A stretch of DNA of 64,000 nucleotides. Source: Branchiostoma floridae. Lineage: Eukaryota > Chordata > Leptocardii > Amphioxiformes > Branchiostomatidae. The translations under genes were made by a program, and so were the position numbers. The DNA lies in NCBI RefSeq assembly GCF_000003815.2, contig NC_049980.1:8665431-8729430 (forward strand), in the 5' to 3' direction. This document shows positions 12,001 through 24,300 of this stretch, in pieces. The first letter of the stretch is position 1. Each line of letters opens with the position of its first letter. Under the pieces are notes generated by a model, which did not search any database, was not told where the DNA came from, and worked only from the letters and a program-made list of their open reading frames with translations.

Positions 12001-12200
12001 TTCACCTTTATTCGTGGGGTAACCTATATCCGTTGTTTTTAAAAGAAGGTATTTTGGGATATGAAGTGGACAGTGGTTTTAAATTGCAACAATCTTAGTT
12101 TGTAAGAAAAATATTAGAAATATTGCAGTCGACTTGAAAAACCTTACTATCCAGTTTCTTTCACAACAACGGATATAGGTTACCCGCGAATAAAGGTGAA
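12001..12200. mobile_element. 200-bp MITE with TTCACCTTTATTCG ends
   Basis: Inverted ends of about 36 bp run from TTCACCTTTATTCGTGGGG, with TATATCCGTTGTT inside, to the inverse AACAACGGATATA ... CGAATAAAGGTGAA. TTAG flanks both sides (11997-12000 and 12201-12204). Fragments of the same family occur at 7847-8040 and 17008-17035. I cannot assign a superfamily from a 4-bp duplication alone. Confidence 0.7.
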
Positions 12201-12680
12201 TTAGCGTTATGTCTGAGCCAAGGTTTTACATCCAAACTGACAAATATATATCTTTACAAAGTCTTATGTATCAGAGACATATGCAAATCATACCATCATA
12301 TCAAACTTGTATGTTCAAAATGTTTGTCTGTTTCCTTTATAACACAGTCCTAGAACACATTGGACAAGATATAAGAGGTACAGATTAAGTGGAATGGTTC
12401 CTTCAGATATAAAAAGAGTTTATTTTTTCCATTCTTCATTTAGGTAAGGTATCAAACTGTTGCATTCAAGCAAACCTTGTCTCTCTTTCCATGTATGGTC
12501 GTTAAGTTGAAGTACCTCGATCACGTACCCATGTTTTAATGGGTTACAGTGCTCATAGAATTCTTGGCTCTACGACAGACATAACTATGCAAGTCTTTTA
12601 TAGAGTTGTAAATATTCTACACTTCTCTCTCTCTTATATAACCATTAGGAATGTATTACGTCCTTAGACGAGATAAGTTA

Positions 12681-13047
12681 CTGTAAATGCATTTAAGTTT
12701 GCGGTGTTTTCATGTTCGCAGCTTGCAGTGGAGGTTTTAGTTAAAGACGCTAAAAAAAAGTTTTTGTTCTGTCTTCTGACTGCCTACCCACTTGTACATG
12801 TGCTACATGTACACACTATACATGTGTTGGCCGGCAACAATTTAGTCTGCTCGTATATGTAGCACCTATGGCTTTGCTCAAGTGCTAGTTGGTTGTTTTC
12901 AACTGTCTGTCTGTGTTTTCACTACTGTACGCATAGAACTATGGACTATATGACTGTAGCACTATTGCAAAGTCAAAACAACCATGATCACCCTACCTTC
13001 TCCTTACCGCAAAATTTAAATCACTGCAAACTTAAAGGCATTTACAG
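12681..13047. mobile_element. Tc1/mariner-type MITE, CTGTAAATGCA family, copy 2
   Basis: Starts CTGTAAATGCATTTAAG and ends ...GGCATTTACAG, flanked by TA. It is longer than the other copies because about 200 bp of unrelated sequence lies in the middle. It falls in the LRRC49 3' region and codes for nothing recognisable. Confidence 0.65.
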
Positions 13048-13619
13048 TAGTTATTTGACCACTGCACCATTCAGGGATTAACAGTAAGATAGATATTAGT
13101 ATACTGTAGTTAAGGACGTTTTTAAAACCTCCTTCATAATATGTGCATTTTGCACTTGTGATATACCACAGATTCACAATGTGATCTTTGATATCTTTAA
13201 AATTGATAAATGACAATTGCTGCTAATATATGGTGGAACATGTATATAATATGATATAAGATATGTGACGTGCAGTGGTAACTTTATAAGTGTTATGAAG
13301 GAAACAATACTGATATGTCAGCAATATCCATATTGATGTTACATTATGAATTTCATACAAGTACACACTCAGTATTCTTTGCTATCATATCAATATTTTG
13401 TTTTTTGCAATCCATTTGAAATTATTGCTTTTACAGTGAGTGCTGGGAAAGTTGTAAAAATTCGTTTTCACAGCATGCCTAGCATGAACCATATTTCCCA
13501 TCTGGTTTAATAAAATATGATTTGAAATCAATTCGCTCTTCAAATTGTGGTGAATTTTTTTGTCCTGCAATCAAAGTAATGCATAAGCTATAAACTACAC
13601 AAAGTGAACTGTGTTGTGA

Positions 13620-13870
13620 AATATAGTTGCTGTTGTGATTTGTTTAAATCGATATTTTCAGTGGAGGTAAAAAGACTGGTAATGTCCATGGTGCTGATCA
13701 CGTCATCGGGACAGAGAACTGTCCCTGTACTTGTACAGCAATCTGCTAGGTGGCGCCTCTGCACTGACAATGAACTATAACGTTACATCCAGTACGATTG
13801 TCACGACTTGAACACGGCGCTTTTACTAGCTCTATGTTACTCTGCATACAGAGATGAATTTGAATATATA
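13620..13870. repeat. Dispersed repeat of about 240 bp, copy A
   Basis: It matches 16375-16610 in the same orientation. Shared blocks are GTTGCTGTTGT, ATTT(A/T)CAGTGGAG, TAATGTCC, GGTGCTGATCACGTCATC, ACAGCAACCTGCTAGGTGGCG-like and a TTACTCTG tail. No terminal inverted repeats are evident. It includes a CTGCTAGGTGGCGC motif at 13743-13756 that resembles a CTCF core. This copy lies just past the stop codon of the CRT-like gene. Confidence 0.6.
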
Positions 13871-13967
13871 TTCATATATGAAACATGAAAATGGGTGATG
13901 ATACTAAATACTGTTATTGATGTGTTACTGTTAAAAATAAGTACAATTTTTGTGTCTCCCATCGAAG

Positions 13968-16900
13968 TTAAATATTAGCATATTGGACATGTGATGTGAT
14001 AAGTGGCGTCTTCTCTGGGTCTGTCTTCTGCGTGCCGGCATCGGTGGAACGTTCTGACGGTCTGTAGAGACAAAAGTAATCCGTTAATACTCAGGACAAC
14101 ACGGTGGACTTTTCGGGTTCACCAGAGGGACGTAAGACTATTTGCTGACCTACTAGTATTCACAGCGCTGCACCTGTCCCCGCGCGCCACAGACAGGTGG
14201 TCAGTTAACTCAATTTTGGAGGATAACCAATCAGGGGAGTTATGCAAATGAGCACGTATGCTAATGAGGGCAGGGGTATAAAATGGGAGATATATTATAA
14301 AGGCGACAGTTTAACTTTGGGGAGGAACAGCAAGTGGTGGTTGGGAGAAACAGGCGAAAAGTCGGGTAAAATTGGGAAGGGAATTGGGATGTTGAGATGT
14401 AAAGAGGAGGGTAGTATTTTTTTTACCGACAACGGAGATTTACTTTAAGTTTAAGGCGTTTTGAGTGACATTCATCACTCTTCTTTAGCATCACTAACGT
14501 TAGAATAAACTGGCGGAAACAAATTCAGTACAAGTACATCTACCGGTAACGTTAACTACTAAACAAGTTGACAGTAGCTTTTCCTATGGTTTTGTCTTAC
14601 CATGATGAGAACCTACCTAAACGTGATTTACATTTGCATGCGATCATTACATGTTCAATCGTTTTTTCTAGTAAACCTCCGTTTTTATCCAGTCGTAGAG
14701 ATTAAATTGTATTTGAATATTGTTTACCTGTGTGTAGCCTTCAGATCACATAAACGTAACTTGTAACTTAGGTGCACCTTTTTCTACCTTAACCTCGCCG
14801 TAAAATGATGCTTTTCCGACCGATATGACTCACCCGGTGTTGTAGAAGTAGATGGAGGGCACCATGAGGGCCAGTGCGCCCAGGGAGAACCAGGTGGCGT
14901 TCCCGGTGTTAACCTGGAAGTGGAACGGGTCCTCTTCAAACAAGGTCCAGAAGAGGAACCCTAGTGGCGTCACGAGGGACTGCAGCGGGGTAGAAAATAA
15001 AAACTCACTGAATGATAAGAGTCGAGAGGAACATCTATTGTAATTGTACATTATTAGCTTTGGTGGCAACCTTGTTATAGTTTACTGGCAGTACCACACA
15101 GGCTAATACGTTAAATCCGACTTCATTCCCTTTTGAAATAAAATCGAATTCATTGTACTGGAGAGCGCATAAAACTGAATAACCCAAGTGTGGCACTCCA
15201 TATCTTAGACAATAGAACCACAGCACGCTAGCCTAGAATCCAGACAGTTTCCGGCCTACACAGGCCTACCCTAATTCTGGTAGACCGACAAGTCCAAAAC
15301 CCTTAGGAAGCAGTGGGAGTCGTGGGAAGCCTTACCGAGACCAGTGCGAGCATTGTGGCGCCCTCGGCGTGCCGGAGTAACAGGCCCCCGCCGAAGTAGC
15401 TGACGGCGTACCCCAGGATGAAGACGGTCCCTCTGGTGCCGGGTTCGCTCGTGCAGCCCCGTCCGCCGAAGAAACAAAGAAAGCCAAAAGCAACACTGTA
15501 GGGAGGAAACATAGACGTTATTTTTTCTAGCATTTTCTAGATGTAGATAGATGTGAATAGGCACAATCGCTTTGTGGAATTCAATGATCAAGCCTTTGCT
15601 TGTATTTTCTCTCCGCCCATTACTTTCTGTTAACTTTCCCTTTATTCTTGGCCATTGTGTTTTCTAATTATTAAGTTTTCACGCTGCAGTGTCATCAACG
15701 TCTCATCATACCAAGAAATCTTCTGACGACATCTGCCGAAATTTCCTTACATCCACAAAAAGAAGAAAATTCTGAAAAGAAATGTTCAACTGTAAACAGT
15801 GTCTGAAAAAACTCCGGGGATTCTATTTGCGGCCCTAATATAATATTCCTCATGAAACGAAAAGGAATCATTCTCACTTTTCGCCGAAGTCGTGTATGTC
15901 TGCGCTGTTACCGAACCCGGGGATGATGTCCGTCCAGAACAGCGCGGCTGCGCACAGGAACTGGTACACGGACTCCCAGAACAGGAACCAGATGAGGCTG
16001 ATCTGCTCCCGGCGTGCTCCCTTCGTCATCTTCATCACCTTCTCCTCGATCACGTTCATCGCCGCCGCAGGCACCTATAGGGGGAAAGTGACGCGGTAAC
16101 ATGACGTCACTTTAAAGATGGCCATGCACTAACCTGAAAACTGTGGTCTTAGTACATTGCTAAACTTTCCAACACGCGGATCATATTTCCAACGACCACT
16201 GTTACCCTTTTCATAGAGAGGAGAAAGAGTTACAGACAAGTGATCTTGTTAACACGTGATCTTGCGGATACGTGACGTCAGCAATTGAATTGGTCAAAAT
16301 ACGAAGAACTTCCTTTACACATACATGTAGTACCTCCTGTCTCTTACGGCATTCATAATTCAACATAAAACGCAGTTGCTGTTGTAAGTTGTCGACAATT
16401 ATATTTACAGTGGAGTGTGTAAGAAGAACATGTGTAATGTCCTTGGTGCTGATCACGTCATCCGTACAGGCAGCTGCCTTTGTATTTCTACAGCAACCTG
16501 CTAGGTGGCGCTTCTGTACTGATTACTCTAACGTCATGACTTGACGACAGAATCGACTCACAACACTCGCACTAATTTACTCTGTATTCCTGTTTACAAA
16601 ATGAGTCTGAATTATGAAAATTGCTGTACTGTTATGAGGGCCATGAACGCAACTGAAGTTCCTTTGCCGACACGGATAATAAACATAGCCAAACTACAGG
16701 AAATTACTTAGTATCTAATCACAGACAGAAATGTCACATCATGTACTCACGAAACCGATCATGAAGCACAGAGGCCAGAGCACGCCGGCGACACCCTTGG
16801 CGCCCGGTGCCTTGTCCGCGCCCAGAGCCGGGATCATCTTCGGTAGGAGGCACACGAACAGGGACAGCAGGACCAGCATGGAGCAGATGAACTTCCTCTG

Positions 16901-18587
16901 TGTGGGCTTCCTCCTCAGAACCAAGAGTCTGTGAAAAAATTGAAGGGAACGTTTTAGGTTACTACCCGTCCAAATAGATGGAAGGCGACATCATTAACGC
17001 TAGTTCACCTTTATCGATGGGGTAGCCTATATCAATTCAATAATCAGTTCAATGATTTATTGAAAATCAAAATTCGTACCCGATCGGATACAATGTCCTT
17101 CATGTCAATATGGTGCCGAAGACGAATACAAAGATTCGTGAATATGATCGAATATAGATCTTACACACCCTAGCCAAATACATTGTACCGTGTACAACTG
17201 CCAAGCAAATAAAAGTTCATTCATGATTGAAATGATGACTGAAATCTGTGTGCACTACCCTCACCTCAGTAAAGTGATGGGGGTGCCAAATGCATTGTAC
17301 CGTGTATAACTGCCAAGCAATAAAGTTCATTCATGATTGAAATGATGACTGTGCACTGCACGCACCTCAGCAGTATAGTAATGGGAATGGAGAAGTTTCC
17401 CAGGATGGCCTGTAGGTACGGAGCCGTTCTGGACCCGCTGGAGGCGTTCACTACCAGCACTCCGTTCAAGGCGTCAAACAGCCCCACTAGGAACAGCAGG
17501 GTGTGCGGGAACTTCAGGTCCGTCTCGGTGATGTGACCTGTGTGGTGGCAAAACTCATGTTACTTCTTATCTTTATTTACTACGATTGACATTGATGCAG
17601 TTATCATAATGTAAGACAAGAAGTAGTCTAGTGTTGGATGTAAACATAGCCTGTAGGAGACCACTTACCCAGGAGAAAAGCTCCCGCTAGACACACGCCA
17701 AAGAGGACGACGAAAGAGAAGCTGGCGAATGAGAAGACGAAGTACGGGACGATGTGAGGCGCTGACGTGCCGTTATGTGACGTGCCGTTTGACGTGGCGT
17801 TGGGCAGGCCTGGCGTAGCGGCGTCTATCCACAGGGGCAGGGCGACGTTCTGCGTCACCTGAAGAGGATTATGTTTTTAGGTGAGTAGAAACGATAAAGA
17901 TGAATGAACGAATGGTTGATTTAGTTTCCTATGAAACCTTGCAGTCTTGCAACTGAAATACGCTTTACTTACAACGAGTTAAAAGTTATACCATGTATTA
18001 ACAGTTCAAACTTGCATGACATATAAAACATTCCGTTACCATAACATAATTGAACAGACATAAAAATGCCTTTGGTTTGAGTAGTCAATTGCGTTACATA
18101 TAAAACAGTTATTTAACTAATACTGACTAATAATGTATCAAATAGTCCCCATTCATTCAGATCGAAAACACGTTAAGATTATTGAGCGCTAGCCGTCGTT
18201 GAGCAATCGGACAAGGTAGCAAACAGCTTTCAACAGGTGGGTATCTGTACCTATTTGTACGACGTTTGACATTTCTAAGTTTGTGAGAGTTGGGATAGGA
18301 TGTCTGGGTAGTGGTGATGATTAAACCATTCTGTGGTCCCTCTATGTGCCACCTTTCCGCTTCGCTGCCATAACATAGACTTGATCATTTATAACTTACA
18401 CTAGTGTAATGTTAAAAAGAATGACCTTTGAGCATTTCAGAGACCTAGAATTAAGGAAAACGTCACCTACCAGTCCAGCCACAGCGAGGAAGGCAAAGAT
18501 GATGTTAGCTACAGAGACGGAAACTTCCCAGCCACAGCAAAATGTCAGCCGGCGGTGCCGTGTGGTGGTCTGGGCACGTCTTTCCAT
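13968..18587 (-). CDS. CRT-like (chloroquine-resistance-transporter family) membrane transporter
   Basis: Eight exons, in transcription order: 18587-18471, 17858-17669, 17537-17366, 16928-16751, 16074-15878, 15495-15336, 14979-14834, 14061-13968 (TAA). Every junction is in phase; 1254 nt give 417 residues, close to the 424 of Plasmodium CRT. There are about ten hydrophobic segments. Family-like stretches are GLFDALNGVLVVNASSGSRT, YLQAILGNFSIPITILLR, WESVYQFLCAAALFW with GFG, and FILGYAVSYFGGG. The first loop has three N-glycosylation sequons (N59, N63, N68). The tail holds E403-KTP-L407-I408, an acidic dileucine signal usual for lysosomal sorting. CRT proteins belong to the drug/metabolite transporter superfamily and export amino acids, peptides or cationic drugs from acidic vacuoles in protists; the substrate here is unknown. 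I chose M18587 because a likely 5' UTR acceptor (TTTGACAG) lies just upstream. A different drug/metabolite transporter family remains possible. Confidence 0.75.
14157..14425 (+). promoter_or_regulatory. Promoter-like dispersed cassette (E-box pair, CCAAT, octamer, TATA), copy A
   Basis: In order: CACCTGT and its inverse ACAGGTG about 25 bp apart (14172-14200), CCAAT (14227), a perfect octamer ATGCAAAT (14242-14249) and TATAAAA (14277-14283). Downstream is a purine-rich, noncoding transcript-like stretch ending in T8 (about 14418). A diverged copy with the same order lies at 59226-59475. Copy A sits on the plus strand inside the last intron of the minus-strand CRT-like gene. Octamer plus TATA spacing recalls histone, snRNA or Pol III type 3 promoters, but I see no histone ORF or known snRNA, so the function is inferred from motifs only. 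Confidence 0.5.
16375..16610. repeat. Dispersed repeat of about 240 bp, copy B
   Basis: Second copy of the repeat at 13620-13870, here in the CRT-like intron between exons 16751 and 16074. It keeps GGTGCTGATCACGTCATC and CTGCTAGGTGGCGC (16498-16511). It is clearly diverged from copy A, so this is an old dispersal or duplication. Confidence 0.6.
17174..17398. repeat. Tandem duplication spanning an exon-intron boundary of the CRT-like gene
   Basis: Two copies with a period of about 112 bp (starting 17174 and 17286) share CATTGTACCGTGTA, CTGCCAAGCAA, AAAGTTCATTCATGATTG and AAATGATGACTG. The copied piece includes the end of the exon that stops at 17366 and its donor. The decoy donor in the other copy (exon side ending at 17265, GTGAGG) fits the consensus better than the genuine one (GTGCGT). 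Confidence 0.65.
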
Positions 18588-19512
18588 CCTGGATACGTAG
18601 CGACTGTCAAAGAAAACAAAAAATGACGACCGCAAGCTGCTGGTAGTAACGTTAGGTGTAGACGCTTTCCTGCCCAACTAGAACGTTGGAAGATACCGGC
18701 TTTTTGTAGGCAAAAGTCTTCAAGGTTCAAGTACAAAACACTCTGCTACGGTACTGGAAACTACTACCACGTCTGGCTGCAGGCGCGCCTATCATTATGT
18801 ACTGAGTCAGGTGTGATAAACGGTATATGGGAAGTCACCCGGTAGGTATGATGAAACAACAGGAACTCTTGCGAAGCAGGTCTTGTGATGTTCATGTGTT
18901 CAACACTGAATGAATTAATGAATGACATCATTGTTCAAAAGAGCCATGCCTTTACAGGTTGGATTGCATGAGGAAGCAACCGGGGAAGGGGATTCATAGC
19001 ATGACATTATGGAAAAAGTGGCTGAATTAATAATCTACTTCAAATATTAAAGCAGAGCGGTCTTTGACGCCTAAGAAACCCCTCCCCTGACTCAACTACT
19101 TGCACTATCATTTCGTTCTTATATCTTTAGTCGATAGCTTGGTATGATTTTAATACGAGTAACGCCGTGGTGTTATCAGAATGAGCAACAGTATGGGACG
19201 TGCCCTTGAATGTTGACAAGTTACGTAACGTATTTGAGAACAATTGATAATTGATTTTGAATAACATTAGATTCATTTTGATATTCTTTATCAATATATT
19301 CAACCACGATATAACTGTCAATGTGTATTCCTACAGTTTGTATGTGTGTGTTCCGAAAACCCTACATGTTGGAAGTACATTGCAAGCCCACCTGTATTGC
19401 AAAGCTTGACTGTTGTGTTGTAACGCTAATGTTGTTTGTCAAAGTGACGGCCGGTCACACAAGAATCACGTGTACGCCCACATGGCAAGGTTACCTGAGG
19501 ACATATTATGAC

Positions 19513-19541
19513 CAAGGAGGTTGAATTATTCAACCTCCTTG
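19513..19541. repeat. Perfect short palindrome
   Basis: CAAGGAGGTTGAA and its exact inverse TTCAACCTCCTTG are separated by TTA, giving a 13-bp stem with a 3-nt loop. No flanking duplication is visible and no gene is adjacent. It may be the collapsed remnant of a foldback transposon. Confidence 0.6.
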
Positions 19542-21148
19542 TTACTCTTGTTATGACTCACCTGGAACACGTGACCGCGGGTAGCCCATTCGCCTACAGC
19601 TGCAGCTCACTGGACTGCCGAAAGTTGCTGCGTTCTAAATTGGATGTGTGTTTCTCTCGAATTAATAATGGAATATCATACAAAAGTCACATAGGTGACT
19701 TAAAAAACACCAAAACACACAAAGCGTAAAAATCGATGAAATACGCAGCGAAGTCACCAACTGCTTCAGTTAGATACCCGCTGTATACGAGCGATCGCTG
19801 TTGTTATTTATATCCGGGGTATTCGACGGTTGGTGCCTACCAGGACGTCAGTAGATTGAATTAAAGATTGATATTTAAATTAGCAGATCAAATTACTGTT
19901 TAATATGTAAATCAATCTTTTGCCAAACACCTGCTTTTTGCCTACCATTGCGTCACCGTGACATCATTATTTGGAACCAAGGAGCTATCGGTTGGAACCC
20001 ATCGAAAAGTTTAATAAAGAGTGCGCACTACAGATTCCTGACTGTCTCAGCACATTTTGTTTGCACTTGGGAACAGAGAGTTCCACAACCATATATTCTA
20101 TAGGGTAATATTTGTAATCTGAATTGTAAAAAACTATCAGTTGTCGGAATATTTACAAATCAATTGATCATGATTGACTCAAACCACCCTGATGTTTTGC
20201 TCAGCAGATAGACTTTTATTCTCTTGTATGCAGGGAGAGGTATGTAATATTGTGAATTCAGGAAAAAGGACATTTCTGCATTTCTGAGTTTATCTGCTAA
20301 ATACTGAGGCCTAAGTTTTAATCTTCTGAAAATGATGTCTCATCAAGATTGCATCTTAAGGATGTATGACCATGGCAGTTGTACAATAACAGTTGTTGGA
20401 ATCCACCAAAGGTACTGGTATAAATGTCGTCAATTGACTGTCATATCTTACTTCCAATCTACAATATCAAAGTCATAACTTACCAATTCATAACTACTTT
20501 TCAACTTCTGCCATCTTGGATCAAAGAGAAATTTGTCTTCCAAAATCTTCTAATCCCCCTCTGTTGACTTGGTTTACAGTAACAATTAAGTGTTACCTTT
20601 AAGATAACCAAAAATCACTTTACAACTACGATGAGTCTGTCAAGTAATTAATTACAGCTCATTATTTGTAGAACATGGTGATGGACCTGAGACACATTTT
20701 TACCAAAATTCCATTTTATCATTATACATGGAGTTGCTATAACCAGACAAAACTGCTTTTTTTGCAATTGCATGAATTGTCTAGTTCATTGTTTTTTCAA
20801 TTCTTGTGGGTGTAAATACACTATGGCAAGGAATGCATTTGCATATAGAATACTGCATATGTTATGATGTAATGGCCACAGTTGATTTTCTATAAGTCTT
20901 GTGTCGACAGGCACATACCTACCAAACACTGGTTCATAATTGTACAACAATGTGAGCACATTTTCACCACATAAACATTTAAATTCATTTTACTCAATGT
21001 GTACTACATCATATGCAATCTCATGTAACTCACAGTACTTCACAGATCACCTTCATTTCATCATACACAATGTATAAGTCAATGTAAGGAAGCCTAACCT
21101 ACCATTGTGCTTTTTATCAGAGTGAAATAATAAAATAGTGGTAATTTT

Positions 21149-21154
21149 TTTATT
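21149..21154 (-). terminator. Possible polyadenylation signal of the HECT gene
   Basis: TTTATT on the plus strand reads AATAAA on the minus strand, 213 bases past the HECT stop codon. It is the nearest such hexamer I found; the downstream GU-rich element was not assessed. Confidence 0.4.
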
Positions 21155-21366
21155 TTGACTTGTTTAGTAAGAATAAATTTTACAGAGCCACTTGTCCTAT
21201 TTACATAGGCTGTGATCTCTTACATAAATTTACACAAAATTAAGGTCTATCATCACATAAAATCTAGCTTGATTGTACATGGCATATTAAAAAGAACTTG
21301 ATCATTAATAAAAGTTCAAGTCAGTACAGCGTATTAGTAGCTTAAGCTATAATGTTCAAGTCATTT

Positions 21367-24300
21367 TCAAGTCAAGTTGTACTCCCACGCAGCACTGTCC
21401 TCCAGTAGAGTCATCCACACATGGTTGAACTCCTCCTGAGTAGAACACTCCTGGAACGTGGGGAGGGCGATCTCGTTAAAGCAGGTGTGGGACTCGATGC
21501 CGCGCACCCCCGGGTCCACTCGTACCTTTATCTGGTCCATACTGAGGAGATTACTCCCCGTTACGTACCGTAGAAACTTCCTGCAGACATCCTCGTTGGA
21601 GTTGTACAGAAACGACGTCAGCATGGAGAAAACCCTCGGCCCCTCCCCCCTCTGACTCTGAGTGGTTAGTTCCAGTTTACCGATGATGTTGTTTGCGGTT
21701 GGCTGCAGCGACGAGTACAAAGCGTGGATGTCCTCCGTGGTCACCTGTTTGAAGACCTCGGCACTCGCTTCCCCGAAACCGGACGCGATGCCCAAAATGG
21801 CGGACTTTGGTTCCTCGAAAACCTTGAACTCTGCCACACGGTGGAAGATCTCGGGAAAATCTTCGAAAGTTGGCACCGTCTGAATCTCACAGTTGATGAG
21901 GAAGTCTCTGAGCTCTGTCTTGTTGGACTTGAAATTTTCCGGTGTGTAGTTGTCGAACAGGGATTTGAGCATGGTTCTCTCTGTTTCTGTCAGTGTGTTG
22001 AGGAAGGCCTCCTGGACGGCTGGCTTGGCTGGTTTCTTGTCCAGAATATGCAAAGTGATGACCTGAACAAAGACACAAATGTAATGCTTAGTCTGTATCT
22101 TTTGCTTATTACTTTGAAGTACCATTCTTTGTATCCTCCGTAAGTGTCACAGTTACTAGAAACTAAGTTTCTAGTACATGTGTACCATTTGCTGCAAGCA
22201 CTATGAAGTGACTGTCTTCAGGCACAGGCTACGTTTTTAGCAGACTGATACCAGGCCGACAGCTGGTGTCTTTGGTGGCTCTGTATCTGTATCTGTGTAT
22301 CAAAACACAGTACTGTAAATGCATTTAAGTTCGCGGGGATTTAATTTTGCGGTAGCGGGAAAAAGGACTTTTCTCAGTGGTTTTAAGTTCGCCGTAACAC
22401 CATAGACTGCAGTCTAATACCATGATAGAAAAATGTTTGCAGTGGGTTTTTTTTCAGTTAAGAGGTCGCCGCAAAAACCGCGAACATTAATACACCGTGA
22501 ACATTTCTGCATTTACAGTATATGCACCAATCTAATCTAGAACTCTTGGTAGTTTAGCCCAAGCCAGTTTTGGCTAGCCCTGGTCAAAACTCCCACAGGC
22601 TAAACATCCCCGGAACACTAATTTGATTGGCAGGTATATCGCCGCTACAGTTGCCAGCCCGCATTGTTGGTCTGGCACCCAGGGTTGGCAGAGGTACACG
22701 TATGAAATATACACTTTTCAAAAGATCTACAGGATCTACATCATATGATTTGAGAGCCCAACACTGTAGTCTTACCTCAGGGATGACATCCACAGGGTAG
22801 TGCCCAACCAGCACATAGCAGTGACACAGCGCCCTCCCCACGGCCTCCCAGTACCTCTGGTTGTACTCGGGGGTGGAGATGGGCAGGCGAACATCCGACC
22901 CTGCCGTGGACTTCTGCTTCACCGCCTCCCAGAAGATGGTGAACATCTCCCTGCTGACTCCCTTCACATCCACGGATGGCTCACCCTGCGGTGATGGGAA
23001 TGAACATAAACTATGAGCCATGATCTGAGCGAAGTCTGACATGTAATAGACTGTGATCTGTGCTTTGATGCAATTTGAGCATTAACTACATGTAGGTTGC
23101 CTATATGGAGCATGTCACCGGAACGTACTGCACCTGCGCGAACCCTGGTGTTTTGGGGCTTGGTTTGGTCAACGTTGCATTGAAATACCGCTTGTTGCAC
23201 AGTATATGTTAGAGACATGGTTTCATGTAAAACGTACACGGGATTTTACCCTTATATACGCACGTACTTTCTTAAAACTCTCACGGGGATGCCCTAACAT
23301 CGGCTCCCGGTCCATCCGCCTTGCCGTGGTGTGAGAGCCCGAATGTACCAATCTCCCAGTCCCGGGGTAGGTGCCACATTCCTACTCTGTAACCTCGAAT
23401 GAGGGGGTGGAGCTTGGGTAGTCGCTAAAGGATGGACCTGCAAGCACCCCAACCCAAACCAGCACGTCTCCATCTCCATGGTGCCGCTGGAGAAGGCGGG
23501 TGCCCAAAGTGCGTGGGTCCCAGGCCGCATCCTGCGATCCACCTTAAACAAATTCACGCAAAGGCTTTCATGCCAGAACTAACAGTCTCAACCTACTTCC
23601 ATCACTCCCAAAAGTCCCGTGGCGATGGTACTCTGGATGACGGGGACAGGCCTGGTCAGCTGGAAGTCTCTAGTCCGGAGCCACACACTGGCGGCACCTG
23701 TGTGATGGTCGTCCTACCCTCAAAGCTGTGGTGACGTGGTAGCTCGGCAGCTGCAGGTGTGACTGGGCTGGCCTTTTTAGGAGTACTGCAGCCCACTCCA
23801 AATGGAGAGACCCCTAGAAAAGGTGGGGTAAACATCGGTCACCACAACCTCCCCTGACTGGCAGACCGTGGCCAGTGGGGACCTACTTCTGCGGTCAACA
23901 CCCGAGAAGAAAAGCTAAACCTAAACCTAAATTGAACCCTTTCAAGGTGGGGGCTTGGAATGTGAGGACCCTCATAGACCATGATGATACAGAGAGACCA
24001 CAACAACGTACTGCTCTTGTGAGTCGAGAACTTGATCGCTTCAACATTGATATTGCTGCCCTCTCCGAAACAAGACTTGCTGGAGAAGGAAGTCTGTCTG
24101 AAGCTGGAGCTGGGTACACTTTCTTCTGGAAAGGGAAAAGTGCTGAAGAGCGGCGGATCCATGGCGTAGGCTTTGCGGTCAAGAGTTCAATTGTGAATCG
24201 CTATAACCTGGTCCCAACCGCTATAAACGAACGTCTCATGACCCTCCGTGTGCCACTCCCCGATAATAACCACCTGACTCTGATTTCCGTCTATGCACCA

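Larger units (their letters stand above)
11896..13967. other. Convergent 3' region between LRRC49 and the CRT-like gene
   Basis: LRRC49 ends at 11895 on the plus strand and the CRT-like gene stops at 13968 on the minus strand, so their 3' UTRs meet here. TTTAATAAA at 13507-13516 gives AATAAA on the plus strand and ATTAAA on the minus strand, possible polyadenylation signals for either gene. The rest is filled by two MITEs and one copy of a dispersed repeat (13620-13870). No coding exon is recognisable. Confidence 0.5.
18588..21366. other. Intergenic region between CRT-like gene start and HECT gene end
   Basis: No coding exon is recognisable. It should hold the CRT-like promoter and 5' UTR at its left and the HECT 3' UTR at its right; TTTATT at 21149-21154 is a possible polyadenylation signal for the minus-strand HECT gene. 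A perfect 13-bp-arm hairpin lies at 19513-19541. The remainder is AT-rich, with an excess of short open frames and no family resemblance. Confidence 0.45.
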
